A stretch of DNA of 39,218 nt from Westiellopsis prolifica IICB1 (GCF_004323185.1 NZ_NAPS01000001.1:2387933-2427150), one strand, 5' to 3'; shown: positions 7,330 through 16,386, counted from the first letter of the stretch. Notes: generated by a model not told the origin, from the sequence alone. Numbers and translations: made by a program.

Positions 7330-10269
7330 CTATTCTTCTTGCCCCTGTTGTTGATAGAGACAGTAATATCGTCCTTTCATGGCCATGAGTTCGGCATGAG
7401 TTCCTTGTTCAGCGATCGCACCCCGATCCATGATGATGATGATATCGGCGTTTTTGACGGTATTGAGACGGTGGGTGATGAAAAAGACGGTGCGTCCCTC
7501 AAAGACTTCCATCAGGTTGCGACAGACTTGTTGTTCTGATTGATAATCTAAAGCGCTGGTGGCTTCATCTAAAATCAGTAGTCGCGGGTTTTGCAAAACA
7601 GTACGGGCGATCGCGATTCTTTGGCGTTGTCCACCGGAAAGTGCCGAACCTCTTTCCCCCACAATCGTGTTGTAGCCGTTGGGTAGTGCCATGATGAAAT
7701 CGTGAGCAGCAGCAGCTTTGGCAGCTGCAATAATTTCTTCGGTAGTTGCTTCTGGGCGAATTAGGGCAATGTTATCTTGAATTGTCCCTTCAAACAACAG
7801 GGTATCCTGTAATACCATCCCAATCTGACGACGCAGGGAATTCAACTCTACTTTTTTAATGTCATAACCATCTATCTGGATTTGTCCTGTTAAAGGTTCG
7901 TATAGTCTAGGTAACAATTTTGTCATCGTACTTTTACCGGAACCACTTTGTCCGACAATACCGACAAAAGTACCAGGAGCAATATCAAGATTGATATTGA
8001 GCAGTTGCAAAGCATCGTCAGGATTGAAACCAAAGGAAACACCTGTGTATTTGACTGAGCCTTCAATTTCTGGTAGTTGGATATTTTGGCGATCGCTTGG
8101 TAATACTTCCGGTGGAGTGTCTAAAACATCACCAAGACGTTCAATAGACAATGCTACTTCTTGAAAGTTTTGTGAAAGTTGAATCAGACGTAACAGAGGA
8201 CTGGTAACATAACCAGCAATGATCCGGAAGGCGATTAATTGACCAAGGGTGAGTTGATTAGAAATAACTAAATGAGCGCCTACCCACAACAACACAAAAC
8301 TAGAGAATTGATTTAAAAATCCACTGATGGAGTTGGCGGTGCTGGAAGTCTGTACATTCTTGAATCCAGCGCTGATGTAGCGGGTATAGCGATCGCGCCA
8401 TTGCCAACGGGATTTTAATTCTATATTCTGAGCTTTGACTGTTTGAATGCCGGTGAGTACTTCAACTAAATAAGATTGAGTATCAGCATAGCGTTCGGCT
8501 TTTTTCCGTAATTGTCGCTGTACCAAGGGAACCACAAAAGTTGTGAGTAAGCCAAACAATGGTACACAAGCCAAAGCAACCAGTGTCAGCACCCAACTAT
8601 AAAACAGCATGACAGCGATATAAATCACAGAAAACACCGCATCTAGCACCACAGTCAATGCTGTTCCTGTCAAGAAAGAACGAATATTTTCTAATTCATT
8701 AATTCGTCCTGCCAATTCTCCGACGCGGCGACGCTCAAAGTAACTCAAAGGTAATCGCAACAGATGTTCAATAACTTCTGAACCGAGGCGGATATCAATG
8801 CGATTGGTAGTATCAGCAAACAGATAGGTACGCAGACTCGTTAAGATTGCCTCAAATACTGCGATCACAAGCAAGAAAATCCCCAAAATATCGAGAGTAT
8901 CGAGGCTTTTTTGCATCAATACATTATCAATGATGATTTGGGTAATAATTGGGTTGGCTAAACCAAATACTTGCACAAAAAACGAAGCAACCAGAACCTC
9001 AATCAATACTAAGCGATATTTGTAGATATAAGGCAAAAACCAACGCAGACTAAATTTTTCTGGACGTTCTTCTTCTGGTTTTTCGATCACCAAGACTTGT
9101 CCTGATTGCCCCCAGATGTTACCAAATTCTGCGATCGAATAGTGAGAAATCCCTTTTTCTGGGGCAGCTACAACAATTTCATGTTCTGTGATTTTGTAGA
9201 GTAAGGCTAAGTTTTCTTGCCAGTAAATTACTGCTGGCGCACTCAAACGGTTGATCACGTTAACAGGGACTTTGATTAACTGGGCCTGTAAGCCCATCAT
9301 TTCGACAACAGCCCCTGCTACTTGCAGTGAAATCTGCTTATGAGATTTGAGTTGATTTGTTAAAACTTTACGAATTAAGTCACGGCGAAAAGAACCCCCT
9401 AAGATGCGATGTAGCATCTGGAAACATGCCAAGGGAGCATCAATAGTACCTTGCCCTGATACGAATATGGTGTCTGGTGGCGCTATATATTCGACAGCAG
9501 GATTAGGTGGGTATTCTGGGGCGGCGGAGATTGCTAGACTGGAAGTATTGTCATTGCGAAGTTTCTCTGTACTAGACTTCCAGGGAACACCAATTAAGCG
9601 TATTTCGGTTTCACTGTACCAAATTTTCTGCTGGTTGTGATCTAACTGTAATCGGCTACCAATGCTCATTCCATCGAACATCCCAGCGCTGATGAGCCAA
9701 AGGTAGTCATCATTTAATTGCTGCGAATTGAGTTTTCCTGGTGGTGCATTCACAACTGTTGTTTGTTGCCAAACTTGACGCACCAAGTCTTTTAAATCGG
9801 TAGTTGCATCTGCTTGTCGTTGGAGTTCTAAACTTAGGAGTTCAAACACTTCTATGATCTGAGGACGCGATCGCACTGTTTGTTTAAACTCTGGTTGTGT
9901 AGCCATCAATTCTAGAAATATTGATGCGTCTAGAGTAATAGCTATGACTTCGCTAGAGGCGATCGCTGCTTCGCAACTTACCCCACGTATTAATCCTAGC
10001 CAACCCAGGAACTCTCCTGGCTCTACCACTGTCAAACTAATTTGAGACCCTGTACGCTGGTCGTAGCCCAATAGCCGCGCTTGTCCTTGATAAATTACGA
10101 TTACTTGCGCTGGCATTCTTTCTTTAACTAAAATCCACTGTCCAGTGCGATATTGCAACAGTTGGCATTTCGCTGCAATTGTTTCTAAGGTGGCAAGTGG
10201 TAGTTTGGTGAAAGGGGGGGTATCGGCTAAGAATTTTATGATGTCGGTTTGGGTAATAGCTGGCTTCAT
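7330..10269 (-). CDS. HetC/HlyB-like type I secretion ABC exporter with cNMP-binding and degenerate C39 domains
   Basis: Inner-membrane ATPase and permease of a type I secretion system. The frame is open to 10296, but the ATG at 10269 has an AGGAGA ribosome site 7 bases upstream, so I use that start (979 residues). Order: cyclic-nucleotide-binding-like domain (about 10-135), C39-peptidase-like domain (about 265-400), six-helix ABC membrane domain (about 415-700), nucleotide-binding domain (about 730-970). The latter has GQSGSGKST (Walker A, K779), LSGGQRQRIAIART, LLILDEATSAL and a FITHRL His loop. In the C39 domain the catalytic Cys position is Ala (DAPLAC, A278), and the expected His and Asp motifs are also missing. 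It should therefore bind cargo without cleaving a leader, like HlyB. The overall plan resembles HetC, but a role in heterocysts is not shown. PpiC is upstream and HlyD downstream, same strand. Confidence 0.92.
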   Translation of the reverse strand: MKPAITQTDIIKFLADTPPFTKLPLATLETIAAKCQLLQYRTGQWILVKERMPAQVIVIYQGQARLLGYDQRTGSQISLTVVEPGEFLGWLGLIRGVSCEAAIASSEVIAITLDASIFLELMATQPEFKQTVRSRPQIIEVFELLSLELQRQADATTDLKDLVRQVWQQTTVVNAPPGKLNSQQLNDDYLWLISAGMFDGMSIGSRLQLDHNQQKIWYSETEIRLIGVPWKSSTEKLRNDNTSSLAISAAPEYPPNPAVEYIAPPDTIFVSGQGTIDAPLACFQMLHRILGGSFRRDLIRKVLTNQLKSHKQISLQVAGAVVEMMGLQAQLIKVPVNVINRLSAPAVIYWQENLALLYKITEHEIVVAAPEKGISHYSIAEFGNIWGQSGQVLVIEKPEEERPEKFSLRWFLPYIYKYRLVLIEVLVASFFVQVFGLANPIITQIIIDNVLMQKSLDTLDILGIFLLVIAVFEAILTSLRTYLFADTTNRIDIRLGSEVIEHLLRLPLSYFERRRVGELAGRINELENIRSFLTGTALTVVLDAVFSVIYIAVMLFYSWVLTLVALACVPLFGLLTTFVVPLVQRQLRKKAERYADTQSYLVEVLTGIQTVKAQNIELKSRWQWRDRYTRYISAGFKNVQTSSTANSISGFLNQFSSFVLLWVGAHLVISNQLTLGQLIAFRIIAGYVTSPLLRLIQLSQNFQEVALSIERLGDVLDTPPEVLPSDRQNIQLPEIEGSVKYTGVSFGFNPDDALQLLNINLDIAPGTFVGIVGQSGSGKSTMTKLLPRLYEPLTGQIQIDGYDIKKVELNSLRRQIGMVLQDTLLFEGTIQDNIALIRPEATTEEIIAAAKAAAAHDFIMALPNGYNTIVGERGSALSGGQRQRIAIARTVLQNPRLLILDEATSALDYQSEQQVCRNLMEVFEGRTVFFITHRLNTVKNADIIIIMDRGAIAEQGTHAELMAMKGRYYCLYQQQGQEE

Positions 10270-10275
10270 CTGAAT

Positions 10276-10282
10276 TTCTCCT
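10276..10282 (-). promoter_or_regulatory. ribosome binding site that sets the exporter start
   Basis: Minus-strand AGGAGA seven bases before the ATG at 10269. The alternative upstream ATG at 10296 has no such signal, so the shorter protein is preferred. Confidence 0.7.
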
Positions 10283-10628
10283 AGAAACTCCCACAAAACC
10301 TTGTGGCTTATCCACCAACTTTTAGACGTCGGTGGGGTTGGGGGAGAAAAAGTTTAATTTTTCTTGTCTCCTTTGCTCACAACCTCACTTACTGTCCCAA
10401 ATTTCCACAAAGTCGGCTATCTGGGTTGCCCCTAAAACTGAGATAGTGTCATCCAATTTTGGATTTTGGATTACTCTACCTTGAAGCCGCCCAAGGGGCG
10501 TCTATGGATTTTGGATTTACCCCACGGACGGGTTCGAGGGCTTGAGGATTTTGGATGCGTGGATTTTCGATTTATTCCCAGGATTTATCCGCTTTCTTGT
10601 ACCCTGCTCGGAATTATCGGTCAGTAGT
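10283..10628. other. spacer between PpiC and exporter genes with ggattttgg repeats
   Basis: No gene seen. It holds several copies of GGATTTTGGAT (about 10460-10570), a repeat family found around other genes here too (as ccaaaatccaaaatcc near 23706). A weak CCACC...GGTGG hairpin lies at 10312-10335, just upstream of the exporter start. The distance leaves room for a separate exporter promoter, but none could be picked with confidence. Confidence 0.5.
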
Positions 10629-11381
10629 TTATGCGGCAGCAGCGTCCACATTATGGTTGGAGGATTGTAGGCGCGTTTGCACTTGTTTTTGTATCCAGTT
10701 TTCAAAGAGTTCATCCAATAACTGCTGCTGCATAGGATCATCTAATTGTGCAGGCAGTAATTTTTCTAGGCGAATGATTACAAACCACTCGGCTATGGCC
10801 CGTGGTTTCCAAAGTTGACCAGGTTTACTCACAGATAAGATTTGTTGAATGACTGGATGGGGTTGAGACAAGGGAACTGGCCCTAAAATCCCTGCTGTTT
10901 GTGCTTCTGGACCTTGGGAATATTTCTCTGCGGCGCTAGCAAAAGGTTGTTCTCCTTCATAAATCCGAAAATACAATTCCTGGGCTAGTCCTTCGTCTTG
11001 GGTACGAATTAGAGAATAGACGACTTGATCTAAGTTTCCTTTGCGTTGCATAAAGTAAGACTCTAATTTATTGCCCCACATTGCAAGCTGAAATTTTTTG
11101 ATCAACACCGGGCGAATAGCCAATTCTTGCATTGCTGCTTCTGTTAGCTGATGCTTTTGCAACCATGCTTGTTTTACCTCTGGTGAGGTAAGTTGGTAAC
11201 GCTGGTAAAAGCTGTTAATTGCTGCTTGTTTCTCGAATTCTGTGCAATTGAAACAAGCGATCGCCTCATCTATAACTTTGGCGCGTAATACCTGCGGCAA
11301 CAATTGATAACGATGTAGCAAAGACATTAACTGATCTGCCTGAAGTACTTCGTTACCCACTTGCAAGGTTTGTATCGTCAT
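10629..11381 (-). CDS. PpiC-type peptidylprolyl isomerase linked to type I secretion
   Basis: Parvulin-like foldase, 250 residues. The first ~110 residues are helical and resemble the N-terminal chaperone part of SurA/PrsA-like proteins. The parvulin-like part is about 118-208 (...A.EL...I..GE.PF...A.KYS.GPEA...G..GPVPL..PHP.I...L...KPGQL..P). There is no signal peptide or lipobox, so unlike SurA or PrsA it should stay in the cytoplasm and could keep cargo export-competent (inference). It is the first gene of the minus-strand group leading to the exporter and HlyD, although 359 bases separate it from the exporter. It is divergent from the three cargo-like genes. Activity as an isomerase is not certain, because the active-site residues could not be checked by alignment. 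Confidence 0.85.
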   Translation of the reverse strand: MTIQTLQVGNEVLQADQLMSLLHRYQLLPQVLRAKVIDEAIACFNCTEFEKQAAINSFYQRYQLTSPEVKQAWLQKHQLTEAAMQELAIRPVLIKKFQLAMWGNKLESYFMQRKGNLDQVVYSLIRTQDEGLAQELYFRIYEGEQPFASAAEKYSQGPEAQTAGILGPVPLSQPHPVIQQILSVSKPGQLWKPRAIAEWFVIIRLEKLLPAQLDDPMQQQLLDELFENWIQKQVQTRLQSSNHNVDAAAA

Positions 11382-11830
11382 AATTTCTAGCTTGCGCGAT
11401 CGGTTTTCTAATGTTTGAAAATCTATTTAAACATCTCACTGTCGTGAGAGGACACAAAAGTCAATCTACAAATAGATAGACCCTGTCTCTCATTGGATAT
11501 ACATCAAGTTCTGAGTTGTATCAGGAATTTTTTTTATAAGACTTTGTCAATTTTTTATCTAGGCGATCACTAAACTTCACCAAAACATTAGATTGTATAC
11601 TGTTTTGCGATTTTTTTGACAAAGGCTAATTATTTTTTTTACAGTAAAAACTTTTTTGAAAAATTTTTTTTGGTTAACAAAAATACTTAAGCAAGTCATT
11701 TTCGTTGCACAAATGAACGAATAGATCAAAAGCAAAGCATAGCAATTTACTAAAAATGGCTAAATTATGTCAAATTTAAATATACTTTTGTATACTTAAA
11801 ATACTTGTATAAAGTTTAATTTTAGTACTT

Positions 11831-11854
11831 TGTGACAGTCTTTCAACTGTCACA
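11831..11854. promoter_or_regulatory. TGTGACAG-N8-CTGTCACA inverted repeat
   Basis: Perfect 8-bp dyad with an 8-base spacer, in the middle of the divergent control region. It could be an operator for a dimeric regulator or an RNA hairpin. The half-site TGTGA recalls CRP family sites, but the spacing is much too wide for CRP. Confidence 0.45.
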
Positions 11855-11867
11855 ATAAAAGCCTGAA

Positions 11868-11886
11868 AAAAGCTACAGTAGCTTTT
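11868..11886. terminator. AAAAGCTAC-A-GTAGCTTTT hairpin, terminator-like on the minus strand
   Basis: Perfect 9-bp inverted repeat around a single base. Read on the minus strand the stem is followed by a run of six T, and read on the plus strand by TTTTATT. The stem is AT-rich, so it would be weak. No annotated gene ends here, so an unannotated small transcript is one explanation. Confidence 0.35.
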
Positions 11887-12179
11887 ATTCTGAATGAGTG
11901 TGAATGAGTGAACGATTTCGTAGTCATCGCTTTTTGTCGTAGTCGCAACAATCTCGTGAGTTCAACCATCCTGCACCGAAACTGATTTTAGGCGTACATA
12001 CCTTTTCTGGTTCAAGAATTGCTTCAAAAATTGCATTAGTCACTTGTTGTAAATACACCTGCGTAAATACAAATGACTAATCACAAAACAAATGGATTAC
12101 CAGATTCTACGTAGTCAAAGCAACAGTAGTTGCTAAATATTCTCATTTCAATTCTGTTGATCTTTTTCGCGTAGGTATC

Positions 12180-12229
12180 CCAGGGAATCTACCATTTGGC
12201 GTTAATTAGGCGTGAATTAAAGGATTATT
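12180..12229 (+). promoter_or_regulatory. conserved leader with ribosome site of the beta-helix gene
   Basis: Contains CCAGGGAATCTACCATTTGG at 12180-12199, identical over 20 bases to 14307-14326 before the next gene, then a shared ATTAAAGGAT that supplies the AAGGA ribosome site. The spacing to the ATG differs (30 versus 19 bases). Confidence 0.7.
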
Positions 12230-14140
12230 ATGGCAAATACTCAAGACACAAACCTAAGTGGGGTTTATGACTGGTCTAGCCAATCATCATTTTTGGATCA
12301 CTTCAAGACCGCTAGTGACTTGATACCTCAAAATTCCCAAATAGGGGAAAAACCACAAGGAATTCAACTCAATCTAGATGAAAAAGGCTGGGTCAAATCC
12401 ATACCCAACTCAGGAGTAAGTGCTTGGCAGGATCAAGGCTTAGGTACGAAAGGTAACTGGTTAGATGCTAGTCAAGGAAACAACCAATTTTCTCAGACAG
12501 AAGATGGACAGTTCCTAAGCAACAATAGCAATCAAACCCTCAGTGGTGACAATCAAGACGTTCTAACTGGAATCAAAGACAACGGTGTAAAGGATTTCAG
12601 CAATTCTACTGGTCAATCCTTAATACAGCCTAATTCTGATACTCAATCAGAAACTACAACTTCAGATGTTCTAGGTACGAGTATTGACTTTAGCAAATCT
12701 ACCCAAAAACCGACTGTTCTAGCAGCAACTACAGACTCTCAGAATGTCTACTACGTTGCACCTGATGGCAGTGATGATAATCCAGGCACAATTGATCAAC
12801 CCTGGAAAACTGTGAACCGTGCGGTGAGTGAAAGTTCTCCTGTCAAAGGAGGTGACACCATTCTGGTTCAACCCGGAACCTACACAGAACTCATCACCCT
12901 TGGTAAATCTGGTGATAGTCAGTTAGGTGACATCACGCTTAAAGCGAATGGTGATGTGACTCTGCGTGACCCTGACCCCAATAATGGCTTTTTCCGGGAA
13001 GGAGTGATTCAGTCAGCAGGCAAAGGTAATTGGGTAATTGATGGCTTCCGAATTGAGAACACATCCTGGGCGGGAATTTCTTTGCGTGATGCCTACAACA
13101 TGACCGTGCAGAATAACCACACTTACGAAACAGGTGCCTCTGGTATCATCGTCATGCCTGATACCTACTACAACGGTGGGGAAGCCGAGGTAACTAGTAA
13201 AAATATCAAGGTACTCAACAACACTGTTGAACGAGCTAGCTGGATTTGGAAGGGTAACGCTTCCAAGGAAGGCAATATCAACGATGGTTTTGACTTGACA
13301 ACTGGAACACAGGAATCATTGAGTATCTGGGGTGTTGATGGTTTCGAGGTGGCTAATAACATTGTTAAAGAAGGCAACCGCGAAGGTATTGACGTCAAAA
13401 CTGGTTCCCGCAATGGTTCTGTCCACCACAATACTGTGACTAATCAAGCCTTAGTTAGTGGTACACCCGATGGTTACACTGGTGGTCCTGGCCTCTATAT
13501 TGAAGGCAACCGTGCTGATATGTTCAACATTGATGTTTACAACAATGTTGTTGCCAATAACACTGCTGGTGGACTTGTGATTACAGATGAAGTTCCCAAT
13601 CAAGGGGATGTATCTGGTATCCGTGTCTACAACAACATTGTTTATGGCAATGGTAAGGACGGGGTAAATAGTGGTCAAGGAATTGGTGTCAGCAGTAATG
13701 TTAGTGATGTTCAAATCGTTAACAATACGGTTAATGGCAATGTTCAAGGTCTCTTGATAGATGGCTCTGATAACTATGGCGGTTATCGACCTCGTGACAT
13801 TCTAGTTCGCAACAATATCTTCGCTGATAGTAGTTATCGTAATGGGTTCATTGAAGATATCGATAACGTGACCTTAGATAACAACTTATTCACGAATAAG
13901 TTTCCAAACATCTATGAAACCGGCAATGGAGTGAATAACTTGAAAGCTGAGAATAACACTCAGGCTGATTCGATTGGATTTGCTGATTTAAATGCCAAGA
14001 ATTTCCAACTCACTGCAAATTCGCCAGCAATTGATACTGGTTCCGCAGCAATTGGTGAATACGCAAAGCTGGATTACGACGGTAAACAACGTGGTCAAGG
14101 TAAAGGTACTGATATAGGTGCTTATGAATTCCAGTCTTAG
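12230..14140 (+). CDS. right-handed parallel beta-helix protein, putative type I secretion cargo
   Basis: Probably an extracellular polysaccharide-binding or -cleaving protein, 636 residues. Residues 1-62 are a module shared with the next gene (NLSGV..WSSQ..FLDHFKT and GEKPQGIQLNLDE.GWVKS.P). A low-complexity, Asn/Gln/Ser-rich spacer follows to about 175, with one RTX-like SGDNQDVLTG. From about 176 there is a DUF1565-type start (YYVAPDGSDDNPGT..QPWKT...A), then many N.V..N parallel beta-helix rungs to about 600. The end, SPAIDTG...DYDGKQRG...DIGAYE, is the usual cap of secreted beta-helix proteins. There is no Sec signal and, unlike the two following genes, no visible RTX C-terminal secretion domain. 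An AAAGGA ribosome site precedes the ATG. Pectate-lyase-like activity is possible, but catalytic residues were not identified. Confidence 0.85.
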   Translation: MANTQDTNLSGVYDWSSQSSFLDHFKTASDLIPQNSQIGEKPQGIQLNLDEKGWVKSIPNSGVSAWQDQGLGTKGNWLDASQGNNQFSQTEDGQFLSNNSNQTLSGDNQDVLTGIKDNGVKDFSNSTGQSLIQPNSDTQSETTTSDVLGTSIDFSKSTQKPTVLAATTDSQNVYYVAPDGSDDNPGTIDQPWKTVNRAVSESSPVKGGDTILVQPGTYTELITLGKSGDSQLGDITLKANGDVTLRDPDPNNGFFREGVIQSAGKGNWVIDGFRIENTSWAGISLRDAYNMTVQNNHTYETGASGIIVMPDTYYNGGEAEVTSKNIKVLNNTVERASWIWKGNASKEGNINDGFDLTTGTQESLSIWGVDGFEVANNIVKEGNREGIDVKTGSRNGSVHHNTVTNQALVSGTPDGYTGGPGLYIEGNRADMFNIDVYNNVVANNTAGGLVITDEVPNQGDVSGIRVYNNIVYGNGKDGVNSGQGIGVSSNVSDVQIVNNTVNGNVQGLLIDGSDNYGGYRPRDILVRNNIFADSSYRNGFIEDIDNVTLDNNLFTNKFPNIYETGNGVNNLKAENNTQADSIGFADLNAKNFQLTANSPAIDTGSAAIGEYAKLDYDGKQRGQGKGTDIGAYEFQS

Positions 14141-14345
14141 GTAATAGAGTCATAGGGGAATGGCACTAAGATAAGCGAAAACCTTGACGCTTGGGTAGGT
14201 GTAAGGGAAAGAACTAGGCTGGCAATCTGCTGTACAAGTAAAGTTTCGGTAGTAAGCTTCTCCCCTACACCCTCACACCCCTAAACCCAGTCACTGCACC
14301 CACATTCCAGGGAATCTACCATTTGGTGTTCATTAAAGGATAGTC
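14141..14345 (+). promoter_or_regulatory. spacer and duplicated leader before the glycoside hydrolase gene
   Basis: 205 bases with no gene. The last 39 bases (from 14307) repeat the leader of the upstream beta-helix gene, including the same 20-base block and an AAAGGA ribosome site. Confidence 0.65.
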
Positions 14346-16232
14346 ATGGCGAATAATCTAGGCACAAACCTAAGTGGAGTTTCTTACTGGTCTAGCCAAT
14401 TACCATTCTTGGATCACTTCAAAACGACTAGTAACTGGATGCCTCAAAATTTCAAAACAGGGGAAAAACCACAAGGAATTCAACTGAATCTAGATGAAAA
14501 TGGCTGGGTAAAATCCTTACCGAAATCAGGAGAGAGTAATTATGACAGCGTTCAAACTCTCGTCAATCTCATCTCCCCCACACCAGGAGTCAAAGAAAAT
14601 TATCCTAGTGGTAAATACGTTGTTTTGTACGACGGTGAAGGCAAGCTAGAGTATGGAGCAGATGCCAAACTAGATACAGCTGCTTCTAAACCTGGTCGTG
14701 ATGTTATTGATGTCACACCTTCGAGCAAAGGTATGTCTATATGGCTGACCGAAACAGATCCTAAAGGTACAGGAAATTATCTTCGCAACATTAGTCTTGT
14801 ACCGGAAGCCGAGGAAAAAAACTACAAGACTCAGGTATTTAATCCTACCTTTGTCAATAAAACTGACAATTTTTCTACCCTCCGGTTTATGGATTGGATG
14901 GGTACTAACAACTCTCAACAAGGTGATTGGAAAAATCGACCGACAGTTGATAGTTATAATTACATTTACCCTAATAAGGGTGTGCCTGTAGAAGTTATGG
15001 TTGATTTGGCTAATCGAACCGGGGCTAATCCTTGGTTCAATATGCCTCATCAAGCATCGGATGAGTACATTGCCAACTTTGCCAAAGTTGTCAAAGAAAA
15101 GCTCAACCCCAACTTAAAAGTTTATGTAGAATATTCCAACGAAGTGTGGAATGGTGCTTTTGGTCAATATCAATGGGCGCAAGAGCAAGGGCAAAAGCTG
15201 GGTGGTGACTGGACAGACTGGCACAGTCGCCGAACAGAAGAGATGGGTGATATTTGGGATAAAGCTTTTGGACAAGATAGCAATCGAGTAGTCACAGTAC
15301 TGGGCGCTCAGAATGGTAACTTACAGTTGACTGATCAACTGATGCAGAAGGTCAAGTCTTATGATCCAAACTCTACAGTAGATGCGATCGCCATCGCTCC
15401 TTACCTGGGGATATTTGTGACTCCAGATAAACAAGATTGGACAACCGCAGAAGCAGAAGTAGAAAGCTGGACAAAAGAATCAGATGGAGGTTTGAACAAA
15501 ACCTTTGACTACTTGAACAAAACAGTACTACCCAAACAGCTAGACAACATTAGCAAACACTCAGAACAGGCTAATAAATATGGTCTTGATTTAGTTGGCT
15601 ATGAAGGTGGACAGCATCTTACAGGTCTTAACGGATCAGAAAATAATGACGCTATCACGGACTTATTCATCAAGGCTAACCGTGATCAACGCATGGGTCA
15701 GTTGTATAAAGAATATCTCCAAGGTTGGGATCAGCTAACTAACGGTAGTGAAATGGTGATTTACAATGACATCACCACACCGACGAAATGGGGTGCTTGG
15801 GGTGCGTTAGAACACGTCGATCAATCTACCTCTCCGAAATGGGAAGCCGAGCAAGACTTTATAAAGAGTAAAGCAGAAGTCAAGGGATATAGGCACGATC
15901 GCCTTGATAATGGTGATGGTATCGATATCCTGCTTGGTGATGCTGGAGGCGATCGCTTGATCTATGAAGATTTGCAAAATCAAGGTAATACCATTACCGA
16001 TTTTGACACAAATCAAGATGCGATCGACTGGCGTCAAATTATGTCTGATTCAGCTTACACAAGCCCAAATCAATTTTCTGACTACCTAGAATTCAAACAA
16101 GTTGGTGCTGATACAGGCGTTCGCCTAGACATAGATGGAAATCAACAATCCGGCGGTTTCGAGAATTTCAACATGTTGTCAAACGTTGATGCATCAAGCT
16201 TAAAACCCAATAACTTTGCTCTCAGTTCGTAG
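14346..16232 (+). CDS. clan-A-like glycoside hydrolase with RTX-type secretion domain
   Basis: Likely secreted polysaccharide hydrolase, 628 residues. Residues 1-62 match the N-terminal module of the preceding protein. A beta-rich part (about 63-155) contains GKYVVLYDGEGKLEYG. A barrel-like domain follows (about 165-495). It has YVEYSNEVWN, where E266 fits the acid/base Glu after Asn in clan GH-A, and LVGYEGGQH, where E420 fits the nucleophile. From about 520 there is a calcium-binding-like GDGIDILLGDAGGDRL, then ITDF...D.ID and a C-terminal region of the type I secretion target type (VCA0849-like, from memory). No Sec signal peptide. The CAZy family could not be assigned. It sits between the other two cargo genes, so export by the neighbouring exporter is the natural inference. 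Confidence 0.82.
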   Translation: MANNLGTNLSGVSYWSSQLPFLDHFKTTSNWMPQNFKTGEKPQGIQLNLDENGWVKSLPKSGESNYDSVQTLVNLISPTPGVKENYPSGKYVVLYDGEGKLEYGADAKLDTAASKPGRDVIDVTPSSKGMSIWLTETDPKGTGNYLRNISLVPEAEEKNYKTQVFNPTFVNKTDNFSTLRFMDWMGTNNSQQGDWKNRPTVDSYNYIYPNKGVPVEVMVDLANRTGANPWFNMPHQASDEYIANFAKVVKEKLNPNLKVYVEYSNEVWNGAFGQYQWAQEQGQKLGGDWTDWHSRRTEEMGDIWDKAFGQDSNRVVTVLGAQNGNLQLTDQLMQKVKSYDPNSTVDAIAIAPYLGIFVTPDKQDWTTAEAEVESWTKESDGGLNKTFDYLNKTVLPKQLDNISKHSEQANKYGLDLVGYEGGQHLTGLNGSENNDAITDLFIKANRDQRMGQLYKEYLQGWDQLTNGSEMVIYNDITTPTKWGAWGALEHVDQSTSPKWEAEQDFIKSKAEVKGYRHDRLDNGDGIDILLGDAGGDRLIYEDLQNQGNTITDFDTNQDAIDWRQIMSDSAYTSPNQFSDYLEFKQVGADTGVRLDIDGNQQSGGFENFNMLSNVDASSLKPNNFALSS

Positions 16233-16256
16233 AGATCTCCTTCAAAGCATAGTTTT

Positions 16257-16326
16257 CTTTGTGTCTTTGTGTCTTAGTGGTTAAATACAGATTCATTTTT
16301 CACCACAAAGACACCAAGACACCAAG
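16257..16326. repeat. palindromic ctttgtgtc / caagacacc element
   Basis: 25-base arms 16257-16281 and 16302-16326 are inverted copies with three mismatches, around a 20-base loop. The same family occurs after the next gene at about 17192-17264. It lies between the glycoside hydrolase and CAP genes, where it could form an RNA hairpin that limits read-through (inference). Confidence 0.75.
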
Positions 16327-16386
16327 TCGCATCATAAGTGGGGTCAATTCAAAAATCTATTTTGAAAACGCCGAGGACAGTCATAA

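Larger units (their letters stand above)
11382..12229. promoter_or_regulatory. 848-bp AT-rich divergent control region of the type I secretion locus
   Basis: No credible gene. It must carry the promoters for PpiC (left) and for the beta-helix gene (right). A candidate plus-strand promoter is TTGACA at 11616-11621 with TACAGT at 11640-11645 (18-bp spacing). Two strong inverted repeats lie at 11831-11886. A direct repeat of TGAATGAGTG occupies 11891-11910. Poly-T and poly-A runs around 11610-11675 suggest bent DNA. The last 50 bases are shared with the leader of the next cargo gene. Confidence 0.55.

Noticed and set aside
10517-10818. Small open frames on both strands at the 3' end of the PpiC gene
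   Set aside because: They overlap the PpiC gene and ggattttgg repeats, their composition is not protein-like, and no start signal is visible.
11790-11804. NtcA-binding site GTA...TAC in the secretion control region
   Set aside because: The spacing is nine bases, not the required eight, and no suitable -10 element follows at the right distance.
11831-11854. CRP-type operator
   Set aside because: TGTGA and TCACA are 14 bases apart, while CRP sites need 6. It is kept only as an unnamed inverted repeat.
13168-13747. Minus-strand open frames inside the beta-helix gene
   Set aside because: They are shadows of the plus-strand gene with its repetitive Asn/Val codons and have no ribosome sites or recognisable domain.
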